The notes: generated by a model not told the origin, from the sequence alone. Shown: positions 1 to 8,539, counted from the stretch's first letter. The stretch: 51,280 nt of DNA from Deltaproteobacteria bacterium RIFCSPHIGHO2_02_FULL_43_33 (GCA_001798165.1 MGRL01000050.1:1-51280); one strand, 5' to 3'. Program-made: numbers and translations.

Positions 1-358
1 TAAAAAGGTCTGCCTCATTTTTATTGGCAATGTTAGTCCTTTCATCCAAAGGAATAAATCTGTCGTCTGCCCTGGTAAGTATTACTATGGCATTCGTCTT
101 TTCTGCGAGGAGTTTTTTAAGCCTCATTGCAATTGCAAGGTTTATATCTTTTTCCTTTATCCCAGACGGCCCCACAGCCCCGGTATCTTCTCCGCCGTGG
201 CCGGGGTCTATGACAATAGTTCTTAATACATTACCCTTGACGGTTTGCGTTTCAACAAAGAAGGCAGCAGAAGAGGAAGATGCAAGATGCAGGACGCAGG
301 ATGCAAGAAAAAAACTGCGGACCAAAAACTGAAATGTATGTATCGCGTATGCATTCAT
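1..358 (-). CDS. N-acetylmuramoyl-L-alanine amidase (Amidase_3), 3' part outside window
   Basis: The reverse strand reads an N-terminal fragment of about 119 residues. A hydrophobic leader rich in Phe, Ser and Ala is followed by IVIDPGHGGEDTGAVG, then GIKEKDINLAIA and LTRADD. The GHGG His and the Glu of KEKD are the first two zinc ligands expected in the Amidase_3 (AmiC/CwlD-like) family, which cleaves the bond between MurNAc and the stem peptide in the periplasm. The rest of the catalytic domain lies beyond the left edge. I take ATG 358-356 as start; a second ATG at 354-352 is in another frame. The leader contains a tandem GATGCA-type word (about 279-306) that looks like repeat DNA captured by the reading frame, so the signal peptide may be partly repeat-derived. 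Confidence 0.85.
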   Translation of the reverse strand, partial: MNAYAIHTFQFLVRSFFLASCVLHLASSSSAAFFVETQTVKGNVLRTIVIDPGHGGEDTGAVGPSGIKEKDINLAIAMRLKKLLAEKTNAIVILTRADDRFIPLDERTNIANKNEADLF

Positions 359-384
359 GGCAGAAACTCTGAAATTCTTTTCTT

Positions 385-451
385 GTAGGGTGGGCTATGC
401 CCATAGAAAAATATCAGCAATTTTTGAAATGGTGGGCATAGCCCACCCTAC
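385..451. repeat. palindromic GTAGGG...CCCTAC element, copy 1
   Basis: Two perfect 19-nt inverted arms (385-403 and 433-451) begin GTAGGGTGGGC and enclose a 29-nt A/T-rich centre. The element sits just upstream of the amidase start and just before the small gene at 477. It is the same family as the copy at 861-925, and its ends match the elements inside dprA and purH. No transposase is nearby, so it resembles a REP/MITE-like element moved in trans. Confidence 0.85.
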
Positions 452-476
452 TTACTAATTCAACGAGGAGTTAAGC

Positions 477-674
477 ATGAGCGAAGCGAATAGGCTTGAA
501 CGAGTGGTTAGGAATGATTTGTTATCTCAGGTCATCCGGGAAACATGGGAAGAAATCCATCCTACAAGAGTGGGACAGTTTCCAGATGCACAGCTTTTTG
601 AAGGCAAGTGGTATATAGGGAAATGGGGTTGTGATACATTGCAGCACATGGTTGATATTTTTCATGAAAGATAA
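477..674 (+). CDS. small hypothetical protein (65 aa)
   Basis: A 65-codon frame begins with ATG at 477 and is preceded by GAGGAG at 465-470, a well-placed ribosome binding site. The product is soluble, has no signal peptide or membrane segment, and has a C-terminal half rich in aromatic residues (EGKWYIGKWG, then DTLQHMVDIFHER). I do not recognise a family. It stands alone between two GTAGGG elements and reads against both its neighbours, the amidase and topA. It could be a remnant of a longer gene; the DNA from 675 to 860 that follows holds nothing I can assign. The good Shine-Dalgarno is the main support. Confidence 0.4.
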   Translation: MSEANRLERVVRNDLLSQVIRETWEEIHPTRVGQFPDAQLFEGKWYIGKWGCDTLQHMVDIFHER

Positions 675-860
675 CCAGCTATTATCTGAACAGAAACTAT
701 CACAGGTTTTATGTTCCGCCAATAAAAAGACTTGAGGTATCTGATGGATCTTATTACACTTTCTTCGGGATTAATATGCAAAATTGAATGATAGTCCCTG
801 CGTGTGATCCGCCTATGCGATTGGATTCCAGCCGATATTGGGAAGCAAACCCATAAGTTT

Positions 861-925
861 GTAGGGTGGGCTGTGCCCACCATTTTGTTTTGCCGATATT
901 TTTTGGTGGGCACAGCCCACCCTAC
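861..925. repeat. palindromic GTAGGG...CCCTAC element, copy 2
   Basis: Perfect 22-nt inverted arms (861-882 and 904-925) flank a 21-nt T-rich centre. The arms start GTAGGGTGGGCTGTGCCCA and differ from copy 1 by one base plus an extension. It lies 18 nt beyond the topA stop codon and would form a strong hairpin in the topA 3' UTR, so it may act as a transcript end even though no long T-run follows it. Confidence 0.85.
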
Positions 926-942
926 TTACTGTGTCGCAACAC

Positions 943-3489
943 TTACCCCGCCTTGCGTGTTTTTGCCTTTCTGCTTTTTGCTTTTCCCTTCGCGCCAGCG
1001 GCCTTCGGCTTTTTCGCTTCTTCTTTTAATCCCGCTATGGCAAGACATTCATCCACCGTAAGCTCCTCCGGCTTTGTGCCGGCAGGGATGCGGAAGAACT
1101 TTTTTCCGGACTGAATGCATGGGCCGTATCTGCCGTTTACCACGCGCACCCGTGCGTCCACATCCCACGCTTGGATTATCTTTTCCTGCTCTTTCTTCTC
1201 CTTTGCGGTCGCCAGTTCAATGGCGCGCTCCAGAGTTACGCTGAACGGGTCTTCGTCTTTTTTCAATGACGCAAAGATGTTTTTGTATTTTACATAAGGC
1301 CCAAATCTCCCCTTTGCCACGCTGATGTCTTCTCCCTGAAACTTGCCCAAAACCTTTGGCAGGCGGGGGCCGTTTAAAATTTCCTTGACCCTTTCCAGCG
1401 AAATCGTGTAAGGGTCTTCACCTTTGGGAAGGGATATATAACCATCCTGATATTTTATATACGGGCCGAAACGGCCGATGTTCACAACCACCTCATCGCC
1501 TTCATGCGTCCCGAGGTTGCGGGGGAGTTTGAAAAGCTCCATGGCCTGTTCAAAGGTGATGGTATCCATGCGCTGATCATTGCGAAGCGAGGCGTAACGC
1601 GGCTTTTCCGCATCATCCGGATGCCCTATCTGAACTATGGGCCCGAACTTTCCGAGCCTCACGATTACCTGTTTTCCTGTCTTAGGGTCTTTGCCGAGCA
1701 GCCGTTCGCCGCTCTGACGCACTGATGTTTCCGTTGTATGCTCTACGGTTGCATGGAACGGCTTGTAAAAGCGAGCAAGCATCTTTGTCCATACTAATTT
1801 CCCTTGGGCAATTTCGTCAAACTCCTCCTCCACCGTTGCCGTAAAATTATAGTCCATAATATCGTTAAAGTTTTGCATCAGAAAATCGTTCACCACCATG
1901 CCGATGTCCGTGGGAAAGAGTTTTGATTTTTCGGCGCCGGTGTTTTCGGATTTGATTTCTTCGGTGGTCTGTTTATCCTTCAAAGTGAGACAACTGAAAT
2001 TCCTTTTCACCCCTTCACGGTCTTCCTTGACCACATAGTTTCTCTTTTGAATGGTGGAGATGGTAGGCGCATAGGTAGAAGGCCGTCCGATGCCGAGTTC
2101 CTCCAGTTTGCGCACCAGTGTGGCTTCGGTGTATCGCGGCGGGTGATGGGTAAACCGTTCCGTAGCAATTATTTCTCTGCTTATAAGCTTTTCTCCGACC
2201 TTCAAAGGAGGCAGGATGCCTTCGGTATTTTCCTCGTCTTCCTCGTCTTTTCCTTCGAGGTAAACCTTCAGAAATCCTTCAAACTTAAGCACCTCGCCTT
2301 GCGCAACAAATTTCTCTTCGACTGTTCCCCCGATAGATACATTCGGGGGCAGGGATATGTTGATTGTGGCTGTGGTTTTTTCCAACAGCGCATCGCTCAT
2401 CTGCGAGGCAATTGTCCTTTTCCATATCAGCTCATAGATGCGCTGCGCCTGGCCGTCGCCTGCAATTGTCTGAGCGCCGAGATCAGTCGGGCGGATGGCC
2501 TCGTGCGCCTCCTGTGCGCCTTTGCTCTTTGTTTTATAGCGCCGGATATTCACAAACTCCTTGCCGTATAATTGTTCAACCGCCGTTTTTGCCTGAGCCA
2601 GCGCGGTCTCGGAGAGATTCACCGAATCCGTGCGCATGTAGGTTATCTTTCCGTCTTCGTAAAGCCCCTGCGCTATCCTCATGGTTTGCGCAACCGAGTA
2701 TCCGAATTTTCTTGACGCCTCCTGCTGGAGCGTTGATGTGGTGAACGGTGCGGATGGGGATTTCTTTGCGGGTTTTGTCTCTATATCTGTGATGGAGAAT
2801 TCCGCACCCTTGCATTTTTCCAGAAATGTCTTTGCCTCTTCTTTGGTTTGAAACTTTTTCGGCAAATCGGCCTTTACGATTTCGTTTTTCCCGTTCAGAA
2901 AAACCGCCGACACCTTATACGAAGAAACAGATTTGAAATTATGTATTTCCCTTTCCCGCTCCACGATGAGCCGCACGGCCACGCTCTGCACCCTTCCTGC
3001 GGAAAGCGCGGGCTTCACCTTTCTCCAGAGTATGGGCGAAATCTCATAGCCGACTAATCTGTCCAAGACCCTGCGCGCCTGCTGAGCGTCAACTAAATTT
3101 TTGTCAATCGTCCTCGGATGTTCAATCGCATTTTGAATAGCCTCTTTGGTAATTTCAGAGTAAGTGATCCGTTTGGTTTTCTCCGGCTTCAACTCCAGCG
3201 CCTCAGACAAATGCCATGCGATGGCCTCGCCTTCACGGTCTTCGTCTGTTGCAAGCCACACTGTGTCAACGGCCTTCACAGACTTTTTTAAGTCCGCGAC
3301 CACTTTTCTTTTCTCTGCGGGAACCTCATAATTGGGCCGGAAATTGTTTTCCACATCCACGCCAGTGTTTCCATCCGCCAGATCGCGGATATGTCCTATG
3401 GAAGACTTCACCGTGAAATCCTTGCCGAGAAATTTCTCAATGGTTTTTGCCTTTGCAGGCGACTCTACGATGACGAGTGATTTTGGCAT
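943..3489 (-). CDS. topA: DNA topoisomerase I (type IA)
   Basis: This 848-residue protein relaxes negatively supercoiled DNA by passing a strand through a transient 5'-phosphotyrosine break. The N-terminal Toprim domain opens with SLVIVESPAKAKTIEKFLG and carries the acidic motif ATDEDREGEAIAWH near residue 80. The active-site tyrosine is Tyr284 in KITYMRTDS. The core is canonical up to about residue 590. The C-terminus has no Cys4 zinc fingers; it carries several repeats with GKFGPIVQ, GRFGPYIKY and GRYGPCIQ, then a Lys/Ala/Arg-rich tail of the kind that binds DNA non-specifically. This zinc-free arrangement occurs in many non-enterobacterial TopA proteins. dprA lies upstream on the same strand across a paired-word hairpin, so the two may share transcription. 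Confidence 0.97.
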   Translation of the reverse strand: MPKSLVIVESPAKAKTIEKFLGKDFTVKSSIGHIRDLADGNTGVDVENNFRPNYEVPAEKRKVVADLKKSVKAVDTVWLATDEDREGEAIAWHLSEALELKPEKTKRITYSEITKEAIQNAIEHPRTIDKNLVDAQQARRVLDRLVGYEISPILWRKVKPALSAGRVQSVAVRLIVEREREIHNFKSVSSYKVSAVFLNGKNEIVKADLPKKFQTKEEAKTFLEKCKGAEFSITDIETKPAKKSPSAPFTTSTLQQEASRKFGYSVAQTMRIAQGLYEDGKITYMRTDSVNLSETALAQAKTAVEQLYGKEFVNIRRYKTKSKGAQEAHEAIRPTDLGAQTIAGDGQAQRIYELIWKRTIASQMSDALLEKTTATINISLPPNVSIGGTVEEKFVAQGEVLKFEGFLKVYLEGKDEEDEENTEGILPPLKVGEKLISREIIATERFTHHPPRYTEATLVRKLEELGIGRPSTYAPTISTIQKRNYVVKEDREGVKRNFSCLTLKDKQTTEEIKSENTGAEKSKLFPTDIGMVVNDFLMQNFNDIMDYNFTATVEEEFDEIAQGKLVWTKMLARFYKPFHATVEHTTETSVRQSGERLLGKDPKTGKQVIVRLGKFGPIVQIGHPDDAEKPRYASLRNDQRMDTITFEQAMELFKLPRNLGTHEGDEVVVNIGRFGPYIKYQDGYISLPKGEDPYTISLERVKEILNGPRLPKVLGKFQGEDISVAKGRFGPYVKYKNIFASLKKDEDPFSVTLERAIELATAKEKKEQEKIIQAWDVDARVRVVNGRYGPCIQSGKKFFRIPAGTKPEELTVDECLAIAGLKEEAKKPKAAGAKGKAKSRKAKTRKAG

Positions 3490-3498
3490 AATGATATT

Positions 3499-3581
3499 GA
3501 TTACACAGATTTTTGAAATAAGATTACATGGATTTAAAAGCAGCTTTTATCGTGTAATCTGTTTTTATAATCTGTGCAATC
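3499..3581. repeat. paired-word hairpin between dprA and topA
   Basis: The word GATTACA(C/T) occurs twice at 3499-3530, and its reverse complement TGTAATC/TGTGCAATC occurs twice at 3551-3581. The outer arms 3499-3511 and 3569-3581 match at 12 of 13 positions; the inner pair 3521-3530 and 3551-3560 at 8 of 10. It fills the whole gap between the two genes and has the architecture of the other word hairpins in the window with different words. Confidence 0.75.
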
Positions 3582-3584
3582 GTC

Positions 3585-4712
3585 TCATCTCCTTAAAAAT
3601 TGTTTTCCAGCCTGCTGCTGAACAAGTCCTTTTAACTCCATGTCTAAAAGCAGCGCTGATGCCTTCTGAGCGGAAAGGCCTGTCTGTTGAATAATAGTGT
3701 CAATCAGACACGGTTCTTCAAGAAGGTTCATAATCTTTTCTTCGTCTGATGAAAGTCGCGGCCGTATCTCATTTGTTGTGCCGGCAGTAGGGCAACCCTC
3801 TATGGTTGCTGCAGGGTTAAAGCCCTGCCCTACGGACATATTCATAGATGTCTCTACCAGAATATCGCTTGCATCTTCAACAAGTTTTGCGCCGTCTTTT
3901 ATGAGTTTATTTGTCCCTTTGCTCTTGCTGGATGTTACACTGCCCGGTAAAGCAAAGACATCTCTTCCATAATCAAGGGCCAAGCGCGCTGTTATTAAAG
4001 AACCGCTCCTAAGAGATGCCTCTGCAACCAGCACCCCCTTTACAAGGCCGCTTATAATCCTGTTTCTCTGGGGAAAATTCTCAGGCAGCGGCGGCGCGCC
4101 TATCGGAAACTCAGAAATTACAGCGCCATTTGAGATAATCTGTTCGTATAGTTTTTTATTTTCTGGCGGATACACTCTATCAACCCCGCATCCAAGCACA
4201 GCGATAGTTCTTCCTTTTGCAGCAAGAGCGCCCCTGTGCGCTGCAGAATCTATGCCACGCGCCATTCCGCTTATGATAGTAATTCCATATACACTTAGCT
4301 CTCTTGCCAATTTTTCCGCTGTTGACAAACCATACAGTGTTGGAAGCCTTGTGCCGACAATTGCTATTGCTCTCTCATCTTCTTTGCAGATTGTGCCTTT
4401 TACATATAGATATGGCGGGGGATCGGGTATTGAAAGCAAGGGATTAGGGTAGTCTGTATCTGTTAGTGTTAGAAATTTAACACCCTGCTTTTTTATAAGG
4501 CCTATTTCTTTTTCTACCCAATCCCATTCCTTAAAATTTTTTATGTTTAAGGCCGTTTTTTTCCCAATTCCCGGAATTTCTTCAAGCCGCTTTATTTGTG
4601 TGTCAAATACAAGGGCAGGCTCCTTAAATTCGTCTATGAGCGCCTTATAGGCAAGCTTGCCTACGCCCTTGACCCTTCCAAGGGCAAGCCAGTATTTTAT
4701 TTCGTGAGCCAT
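3585..4712 (-). CDS. dprA: DNA-processing protein DprA
   Basis: DprA binds incoming single-stranded DNA during natural transformation and loads RecA on it. The 375-residue protein has an N-terminal helix-hairpin-helix part (EIPGIGKKTALNIKNF), the Rossmann-like DNA-binding core with IVGTRLPTLYG, SGMARGIDSAAHRGAL and LVAEASLRSGSLITARLA, and a C-terminal winged-helix (DprA_WH) domain. The linker at about residues 294-309 is not native-looking: it is the translation of a palindromic repeat (3787-3833) and reads VGQGFNPAATIEGCPTAG. The reading frame stays open through it. No other competence gene is in the window, so the role in transformation follows from the family only. Confidence 0.95.
   Translation of the reverse strand: MAHEIKYWLALGRVKGVGKLAYKALIDEFKEPALVFDTQIKRLEEIPGIGKKTALNIKNFKEWDWVEKEIGLIKKQGVKFLTLTDTDYPNPLLSIPDPPPYLYVKGTICKEDERAIAIVGTRLPTLYGLSTAEKLARELSVYGITIISGMARGIDSAAHRGALAAKGRTIAVLGCGVDRVYPPENKKLYEQIISNGAVISEFPIGAPPLPENFPQRNRIISGLVKGVLVAEASLRSGSLITARLALDYGRDVFALPGSVTSSKSKGTNKLIKDGAKLVEDASDILVETSMNMSVGQGFNPAATIEGCPTAGTTNEIRPRLSSDEEKIMNLLEEPCLIDTIIQQTGLSAQKASALLLDMELKGLVQQQAGKQFLRR
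3787..3833. repeat. GTAGGG-ended palindromic element inside dprA
   Basis: A 47-nt segment begins GTAGGGCA and ends TGCCCTAC, with inner CCCTGC and GCAGGG blocks. It has the same termini as the intergenic elements at 385 and 861. It codes in frame for the linker between the Rossmann core and the winged helix of DprA, a position where extra residues should be tolerated. Confidence 0.75.
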
Positions 4713-4723
4713 AAAAAATAATT

Positions 4724-4776
4724 AGGCTATAGACAACAGGCATCCGCCTGAGGCGGATGCCTGTTGTCTATAGCCT
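4724..4776. repeat. perfect 26-bp palindrome with one-base centre
   Basis: The left arm 4724-4749 and right arm 4751-4776 are exact reverse complements around G4750. The outer part is the AGGCTATAGACAACAGG word, the core is GGCATCCGCCTGAGGCGG. It lies between the stop of the LysM gene and the start of dprA and would make a very stable hairpin at the end of the LysM transcript. The outer ATAGGCTAT-type word recurs at 19817-19887 and 47398-47466, and the CCGCCT(G/C)AGGCGG core recurs at 47545. Confidence 0.9.
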
Positions 4777-4779
4777 CTT

Positions 4780-5982
4780 TTATTCTGCTGTCCTTACCCT
4801 GTCTCCCTTATAAATTACCTGTCTGCTGTTTGTAATAAACGCCGTAGCTGTATCATCTTCTACAGCTATGACAACAAGTCTTCCCAGCTCTTTATTGGGC
4901 AGGGTAATTGTCTTTTTCTCTTTAGACATTGGATCATCCACGGTAATAGTCGGTCTGAAGATATCCATGGCATTGCCTACCTCAAGCCCGCTGCTTTTAC
5001 CATTATCAAGATAGACTATATCACGTTCTGCCATTCCTACCTTGCCTCCCAATGATGCGATAATCAAGCCGTCTATTGCCTTTTCAGCCTTTTTTACAAT
5101 CACCTCTTTTACCGGCGGCTCATACGGCTTTAGCTTTGCCCCTTTAAGTATCTCTTTGTAGGATTTTTCTATCTTCGCAGAGATTACGCCATCTTTGTCA
5201 ATCTGTGTAACCAAGAGTATTCCCAAGGTATCAACCATGAAACCTATGGGGTTTTCTGTGACAGGGTGCTTTATCTCTCCGGTGGTTGTAAAGACAGTAA
5301 ACCTATCTCCTTGCTTTATCTCTGTGCCTTTGGCAACTGCGATAAAGACAATATCATTTTCAGACAAAAGAAGTTTCTCTTCTTTAGCGCCTATTATGAC
5401 ACCAATCCCTTCCTTCTCTTTGGCAGATATCAATCCATGCCGTTCCATCATTGAAGAAACAACCTTTACAACCGGCGGCAGGACCGGTATTTCTTCTGCT
5501 GAAGGCGGTGGAGGCGGCAGGGTTTCAACAGCCTCTTCTTTAGGTTTTTGTTCTGTTGCTACAGGGGCTGTTTCCTCTGGTTTTTGCAATTTTTCAACAG
5601 GCAGCCCTTCCGGGACAGTCGGCGCAGCCTCTTTGCCTTTTTCTCCTGCTTCAACAGGTTCATGAGGAAATAATCTGATTTTATTGCCTGGATATATCAG
5701 GTGCGGATTTATAATATACTGATTTTTCTCCCATAGATTTTGCCACCTGAAAGGGTCTTTTAAGAAGCTATTTGATATATCCCAGAGCGTATCCCCTTCC
5801 TTAACCGCATATTCTCCATCTTCCGGAAGCCTGATTACATCTCCACGACGCAGCCATGATTCTTGCTGAGAAGCATTTTCCTTCTCCCCTGCCTTTTTCT
5901 CTCTTTTTTCAGCAAGGGCATTATCGTAAATTAAGGAAAATGATAAACATGCCAATACTGCTAAAATCAGTTTTGCCCTCAT
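4780..5982 (-). CDS. exported LysM-domain protein
   Basis: The 400-residue product has a signal peptide of about 24 residues (hydrophobic core LILAVLACLSFSLIY, cleavage near NALA-EK). One LysM domain follows at about residues 57-107: YAVKEGDTLWDISNSFLKDP, then NPHLIYPGNKIRLFP; LysM binds peptidoglycan glycan chains. A Glu/Pro-rich linker spans about 110-165. The C-terminal 220 residues are predicted beta-rich, with a repeated pattern around FVVFTTT-like and DIVYLDNGKSSGLEVG segments, but I cannot assign a family to them. It is 24 nt downstream of cpoB and probably co-transcribed, so a role in envelope maintenance is likely. The exact function is unknown. Confidence 0.85.
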   Translation of the reverse strand: MRAKLILAVLACLSFSLIYDNALAEKREKKAGEKENASQQESWLRRGDVIRLPEDGEYAVKEGDTLWDISNSFLKDPFRWQNLWEKNQYIINPHLIYPGNKIRLFPHEPVEAGEKGKEAAPTVPEGLPVEKLQKPEETAPVATEQKPKEEAVETLPPPPPSAEEIPVLPPVVKVVSSMMERHGLISAKEKEGIGVIIGAKEEKLLLSENDIVFIAVAKGTEIKQGDRFTVFTTTGEIKHPVTENPIGFMVDTLGILLVTQIDKDGVISAKIEKSYKEILKGAKLKPYEPPVKEVIVKKAEKAIDGLIIASLGGKVGMAERDIVYLDNGKSSGLEVGNAMDIFRPTITVDDPMSKEKKTITLPNKELGRLVVIAVEDDTATAFITNSRQVIYKGDRVRTAE

Positions 5983-6006
5983 GTTTTTACTCCTCCCTTA
6001 ACGAAT

Positions 6007-6750
6007 CTATTTTTGGAGCTCTTGCAGTTTTACCTTTGCCCTTGCTGCGGCCTCTGACGATGGATACCGTTCTACAACCAATTTCAGGGCCTCTAATGCC
6101 CTTTCCTTGCTATTAAGCTCTATATTGGAAAAAGCCGCCTTGAGAAGGGCATCCGGCGCCTTATTTTCATTTGGATAGTTATCAACCACCTTTTGAAACT
6201 CCACTGCCGCCTTTTGATAGTCCTTCTGGGAATAATAAACCTCTCCAATCCAATATTGCGCATTATCTGCCAAAGAATGTTTTGGAAAATGCCGGATAAA
6301 ATTATTAAACTGTTCTGCCGATTCAGACAGCTTTCCGGCCATAAACAGGTTTTGCGCTTCATTATAACGCGCCTCAGGGCTTGGCGCATTTTCTGTTTTT
6401 TTAACTGAAGGCCTTTTTTCAGCCTCCGCTTTTTTTAAAGGTTCCTTTTTTGCCACTCCCTTTGTTTTTTCTGTCTCAAGTTTTATTACCTTCAGCTCTT
6501 CAGGCGGAGCAACGGGAACAGCCATTGCCTTCACCTCTTCAACGCCTTTTTTATTGATTGCAACCTGCTCATGAAGCAGAAGGAATTTATTGTTTAATTC
6601 TTCCAGGCTTGCAGTCGTTTTAGTCTGTCTTTTTTCTAATTCAGACAGTTGTGCTTTGACATCTTTTAAAGTCTGCTCCTGCTGAAGATTTACACAGCCA
6701 GTGAGGCATAAGCTTATTAAGAGGACGTAAAAAACATAAAGTTGTTTCAT
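6007..6750 (-). CDS. cpoB: CpoB/YbgF-like TPR lipoprotein
   Basis: CpoB links Tol-Pal-driven outer membrane constriction to septal peptidoglycan synthesis. The 247-residue protein has a lipobox (SLCLTGC, Cys at about 19), which predicts an acylated N-terminus. A coiled coil at about 25-70 (QEQTLKDVKAQLSELEKRQTK) and a Lys/Glu-rich linker follow. The C-terminal half holds TPR repeats: ARYNEAQNLFMAGKLSESAE, then ADNAQYWIGEVYYSQKDYQK and DALLKAAFSNIELN. Coiled coil plus three TPRs is the YbgF/CpoB layout; most CpoB proteins have a cleaved signal peptide, so the lipobox is a variation. The tol-pal genes themselves are not in the window. Confidence 0.85.
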   Translation of the reverse strand: MKQLYVFYVLLISLCLTGCVNLQQEQTLKDVKAQLSELEKRQTKTTASLEELNNKFLLLHEQVAINKKGVEEVKAMAVPVAPPEELKVIKLETEKTKGVAKKEPLKKAEAEKRPSVKKTENAPSPEARYNEAQNLFMAGKLSESAEQFNNFIRHFPKHSLADNAQYWIGEVYYSQKDYQKAAVEFQKVVDNYPNENKAPDALLKAAFSNIELNSKERALEALKLVVERYPSSEAAARAKVKLQELQK

Positions 6751-7241
6751 AATAAATTCTTACACACCTTTAACAGCATGAATATAACTGCCATAGCCCG
6801 CCGTATGCACAGTCCTGTGCACGGGGATAAAGGCGGACGAATGGAAATTGAGATTTATCTTCCTTTGGCACGTTTAACGTGCCTTTGCAGTCAATAAGCC
6901 CCGCCATCAAGGCAACTATTAACTATTCCATCAAAACTTAATCTCCTTTATGATATTTGTCAAGGAGAATTTAGTAGTGTCTGTTCAAGTTTTCGTGGGA
7001 TTGGAGGGGATTGGAGGGTCAGGTCTTGCTTTTTGCTGTTTCTGTCTCTATTCCTCATGCCAAACCGGCTTATACAGCATCTCATATTCAGATAAATATT
7101 AGCCTTTTGCCCCGAAAATGCGTTTACACCCAGACCCTCCCCCTGAATGATTCTATCAGGGGTGAGGGTGGGGTAAATTTTCATGCTCCTTTGTGAGCCA
7201 AGGCTCGTGAGGGTTTCATCTGTTTAGAGATAGAGATTTCT
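6751..7241. other. 491-nt intergenic stretch with dispersed repeats, no gene
   Basis: I see no protein or RNA gene here. It contains an 18-nt block (6790-6807, GCCATAGCCCGCCGTATG) found in reverse complement at 47564-47581, a tandem GGGATTGGAGG word near 6999-7018, and a palindromic CCCTC...GAGGG element at 7134-7169. It probably also carries the cpoB promoter, but no convincing -35/-10 pair stands out. Confidence 0.6.
7134..7169. repeat. ACCCTC/GAGGGT palindromic element
   Basis: Arms ACCCTCCCCCTGA (7134-7146) and TCAGGGGTGAGGGT (7156-7169) are nearly perfect inverted repeats. The inner CCCCTGA...TCAGGGG hairpin is shared with 35616-35638. The outer ACCCTC...GAGGGT and neighbouring GGGTGGGG resemble the repeat at 51106-51130 that feeds the N-terminus of the DUF559 nuclease. 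Confidence 0.7.
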
Positions 7242-8423
7242 TCATTTTGCAACCTTCTTTGCCACAGCAAATTTTAGATAGCAGGTCTCAGGCATACCAA
7301 GTAAAATCGGATGGTCTTTTGACTGAAAACGATTTTCAACAAGCCGGAGCATGCAGTTTGCATCCGTTGCCGCATTATTTAATATGTTCAGAAATAGGGC
7401 CGGAGAAATATTTTGCGAGCAGGATGAGGTGATAAGATAACCATTGTCGTTTAATAGTTGCAAACCCAACAGATTTATATCTTTGTAGCCTCGCCATGCG
7501 CCGGCCATTGCCTCCTTGCCTTTTACAAATGACGGCGGGTCAAGCATGACGCAGTCAAATCTTTCGCCTTTTTTATATCGCTCCCTGAGCCAATCAAATG
7601 CATCGCCTTTTTCAGGTTTAATAATATTTTCAAAACCATTGAGTTGGATATTCCTGCTTAACATCTCAAAAATTTTGCCTGAATCTTCTAATGCCACAAC
7701 CTCCTTTGCCCCGTATTTAGCGGAATAGACGGCAAATGCGCCTGTATAGGCAAAGCAGTCAAGAACCCTTTTATCTTTTACATACGGCTCTATTATCTTT
7801 CTGTTTTCCTGCTGGTCAAGGTAAAAGCCTGTTTTATGGCCTTCCAAAAGGTCAATCTCAAATTTTAGTCCGTCAAGGGTGATAACAACTTTACTATTTT
7901 CATCTCCATAGAGAAATCCTTTTCTTGGCTGAAGCCCTTCTTTTTTCCTTATTTCAACATCGCTTCGCTCGACAATGGTTTTTGGCTTGAAAATGTCTTC
8001 CACTATTTCAACAACAGCACCTTTCCATTTTTCCATGCCCAACGTCAATATTTGAATAGAAAGCGCATCATCATATTTGTCAACTATAAGGCCCGGAAGC
8101 AAATCACCTTCACTGAATACAACTCTAAAAGAATCCTTTATTGACCAGCCCAACGAAAGGCGATGTTTAAGCGCATCTTCAATCCTCTTTCTAAAAAAAG
8201 ACTGGTTTATGGGTTCATCTTTAAAGGAAAGAAGCCTTATGATTATCTTTGAATTGTCATTGATATATCCGGTACCAATAAATTTGCCTCTATTATCAAC
8301 TACTGCTATAATATCACCGTTGAAATAAGAGCCATCAATCGATTTTATCTCGTTATTAAAAGTCCATAAGTACCCGGATAAAAGTCTTTCAGCACACTTT
8401 TTTGTAACATAAATATTTGTCAA
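7242..8423 (-). CDS. rlmI: class I rRNA methyltransferase, RlmI-like (23S rRNA m5C)
   Basis: RlmI methylates a cytosine of 23S rRNA with S-adenosylmethionine. The 393-residue product has an N-terminal PUA domain (AERLLSGYLWTFNNEI, then GDIIAVVDNRGKFIGTGYIN), the linking beta domain, and a Rossmann methyltransferase core with VLDCFAYTGAFAVYSAKYGA (SAM binding) and the catalytic motif MLDPPSFVKGKEA. The late SSCSQNIS segment carries the family cysteine. The start is TTG at 8423-8421 with AGGTGAAGG just upstream. It stands alone, divergent from the ferredoxin-like gene. Exact target position is assumed from the family. Confidence 0.92.
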   Translation of the reverse strand: MTNIYVTKKCAERLLSGYLWTFNNEIKSIDGSYFNGDIIAVVDNRGKFIGTGYINDNSKIIIRLLSFKDEPINQSFFRKRIEDALKHRLSLGWSIKDSFRVVFSEGDLLPGLIVDKYDDALSIQILTLGMEKWKGAVVEIVEDIFKPKTIVERSDVEIRKKEGLQPRKGFLYGDENSKVVITLDGLKFEIDLLEGHKTGFYLDQQENRKIIEPYVKDKRVLDCFAYTGAFAVYSAKYGAKEVVALEDSGKIFEMLSRNIQLNGFENIIKPEKGDAFDWLRERYKKGERFDCVMLDPPSFVKGKEAMAGAWRGYKDINLLGLQLLNDNGYLITSSCSQNISPALFLNILNNAATDANCMLRLVENRFQSKDHPILLGMPETCYLKFAVAKKVAK

Positions 8424-8539
8424 ACCTTCACCTGTCTGAAGATAAAGCTTTTCTAATTTATTAAGCAGCCTTATATTATCATAGAATATAAAAAATGCCT
8501 CTCAAATCGTTTATCAAATCGTTTATAGAGGATTAAGCG

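Noticed and set aside
2047-2744. Open frames on the plus strand within topA
   Set aside because: Shadows of a clear TopA coding sequence; no family resemblance.
6960-7196. Small open frames in the cpoB-rlmI gap
   Set aside because: They run through repeat DNA, lack ribosome sites and resemble no protein.
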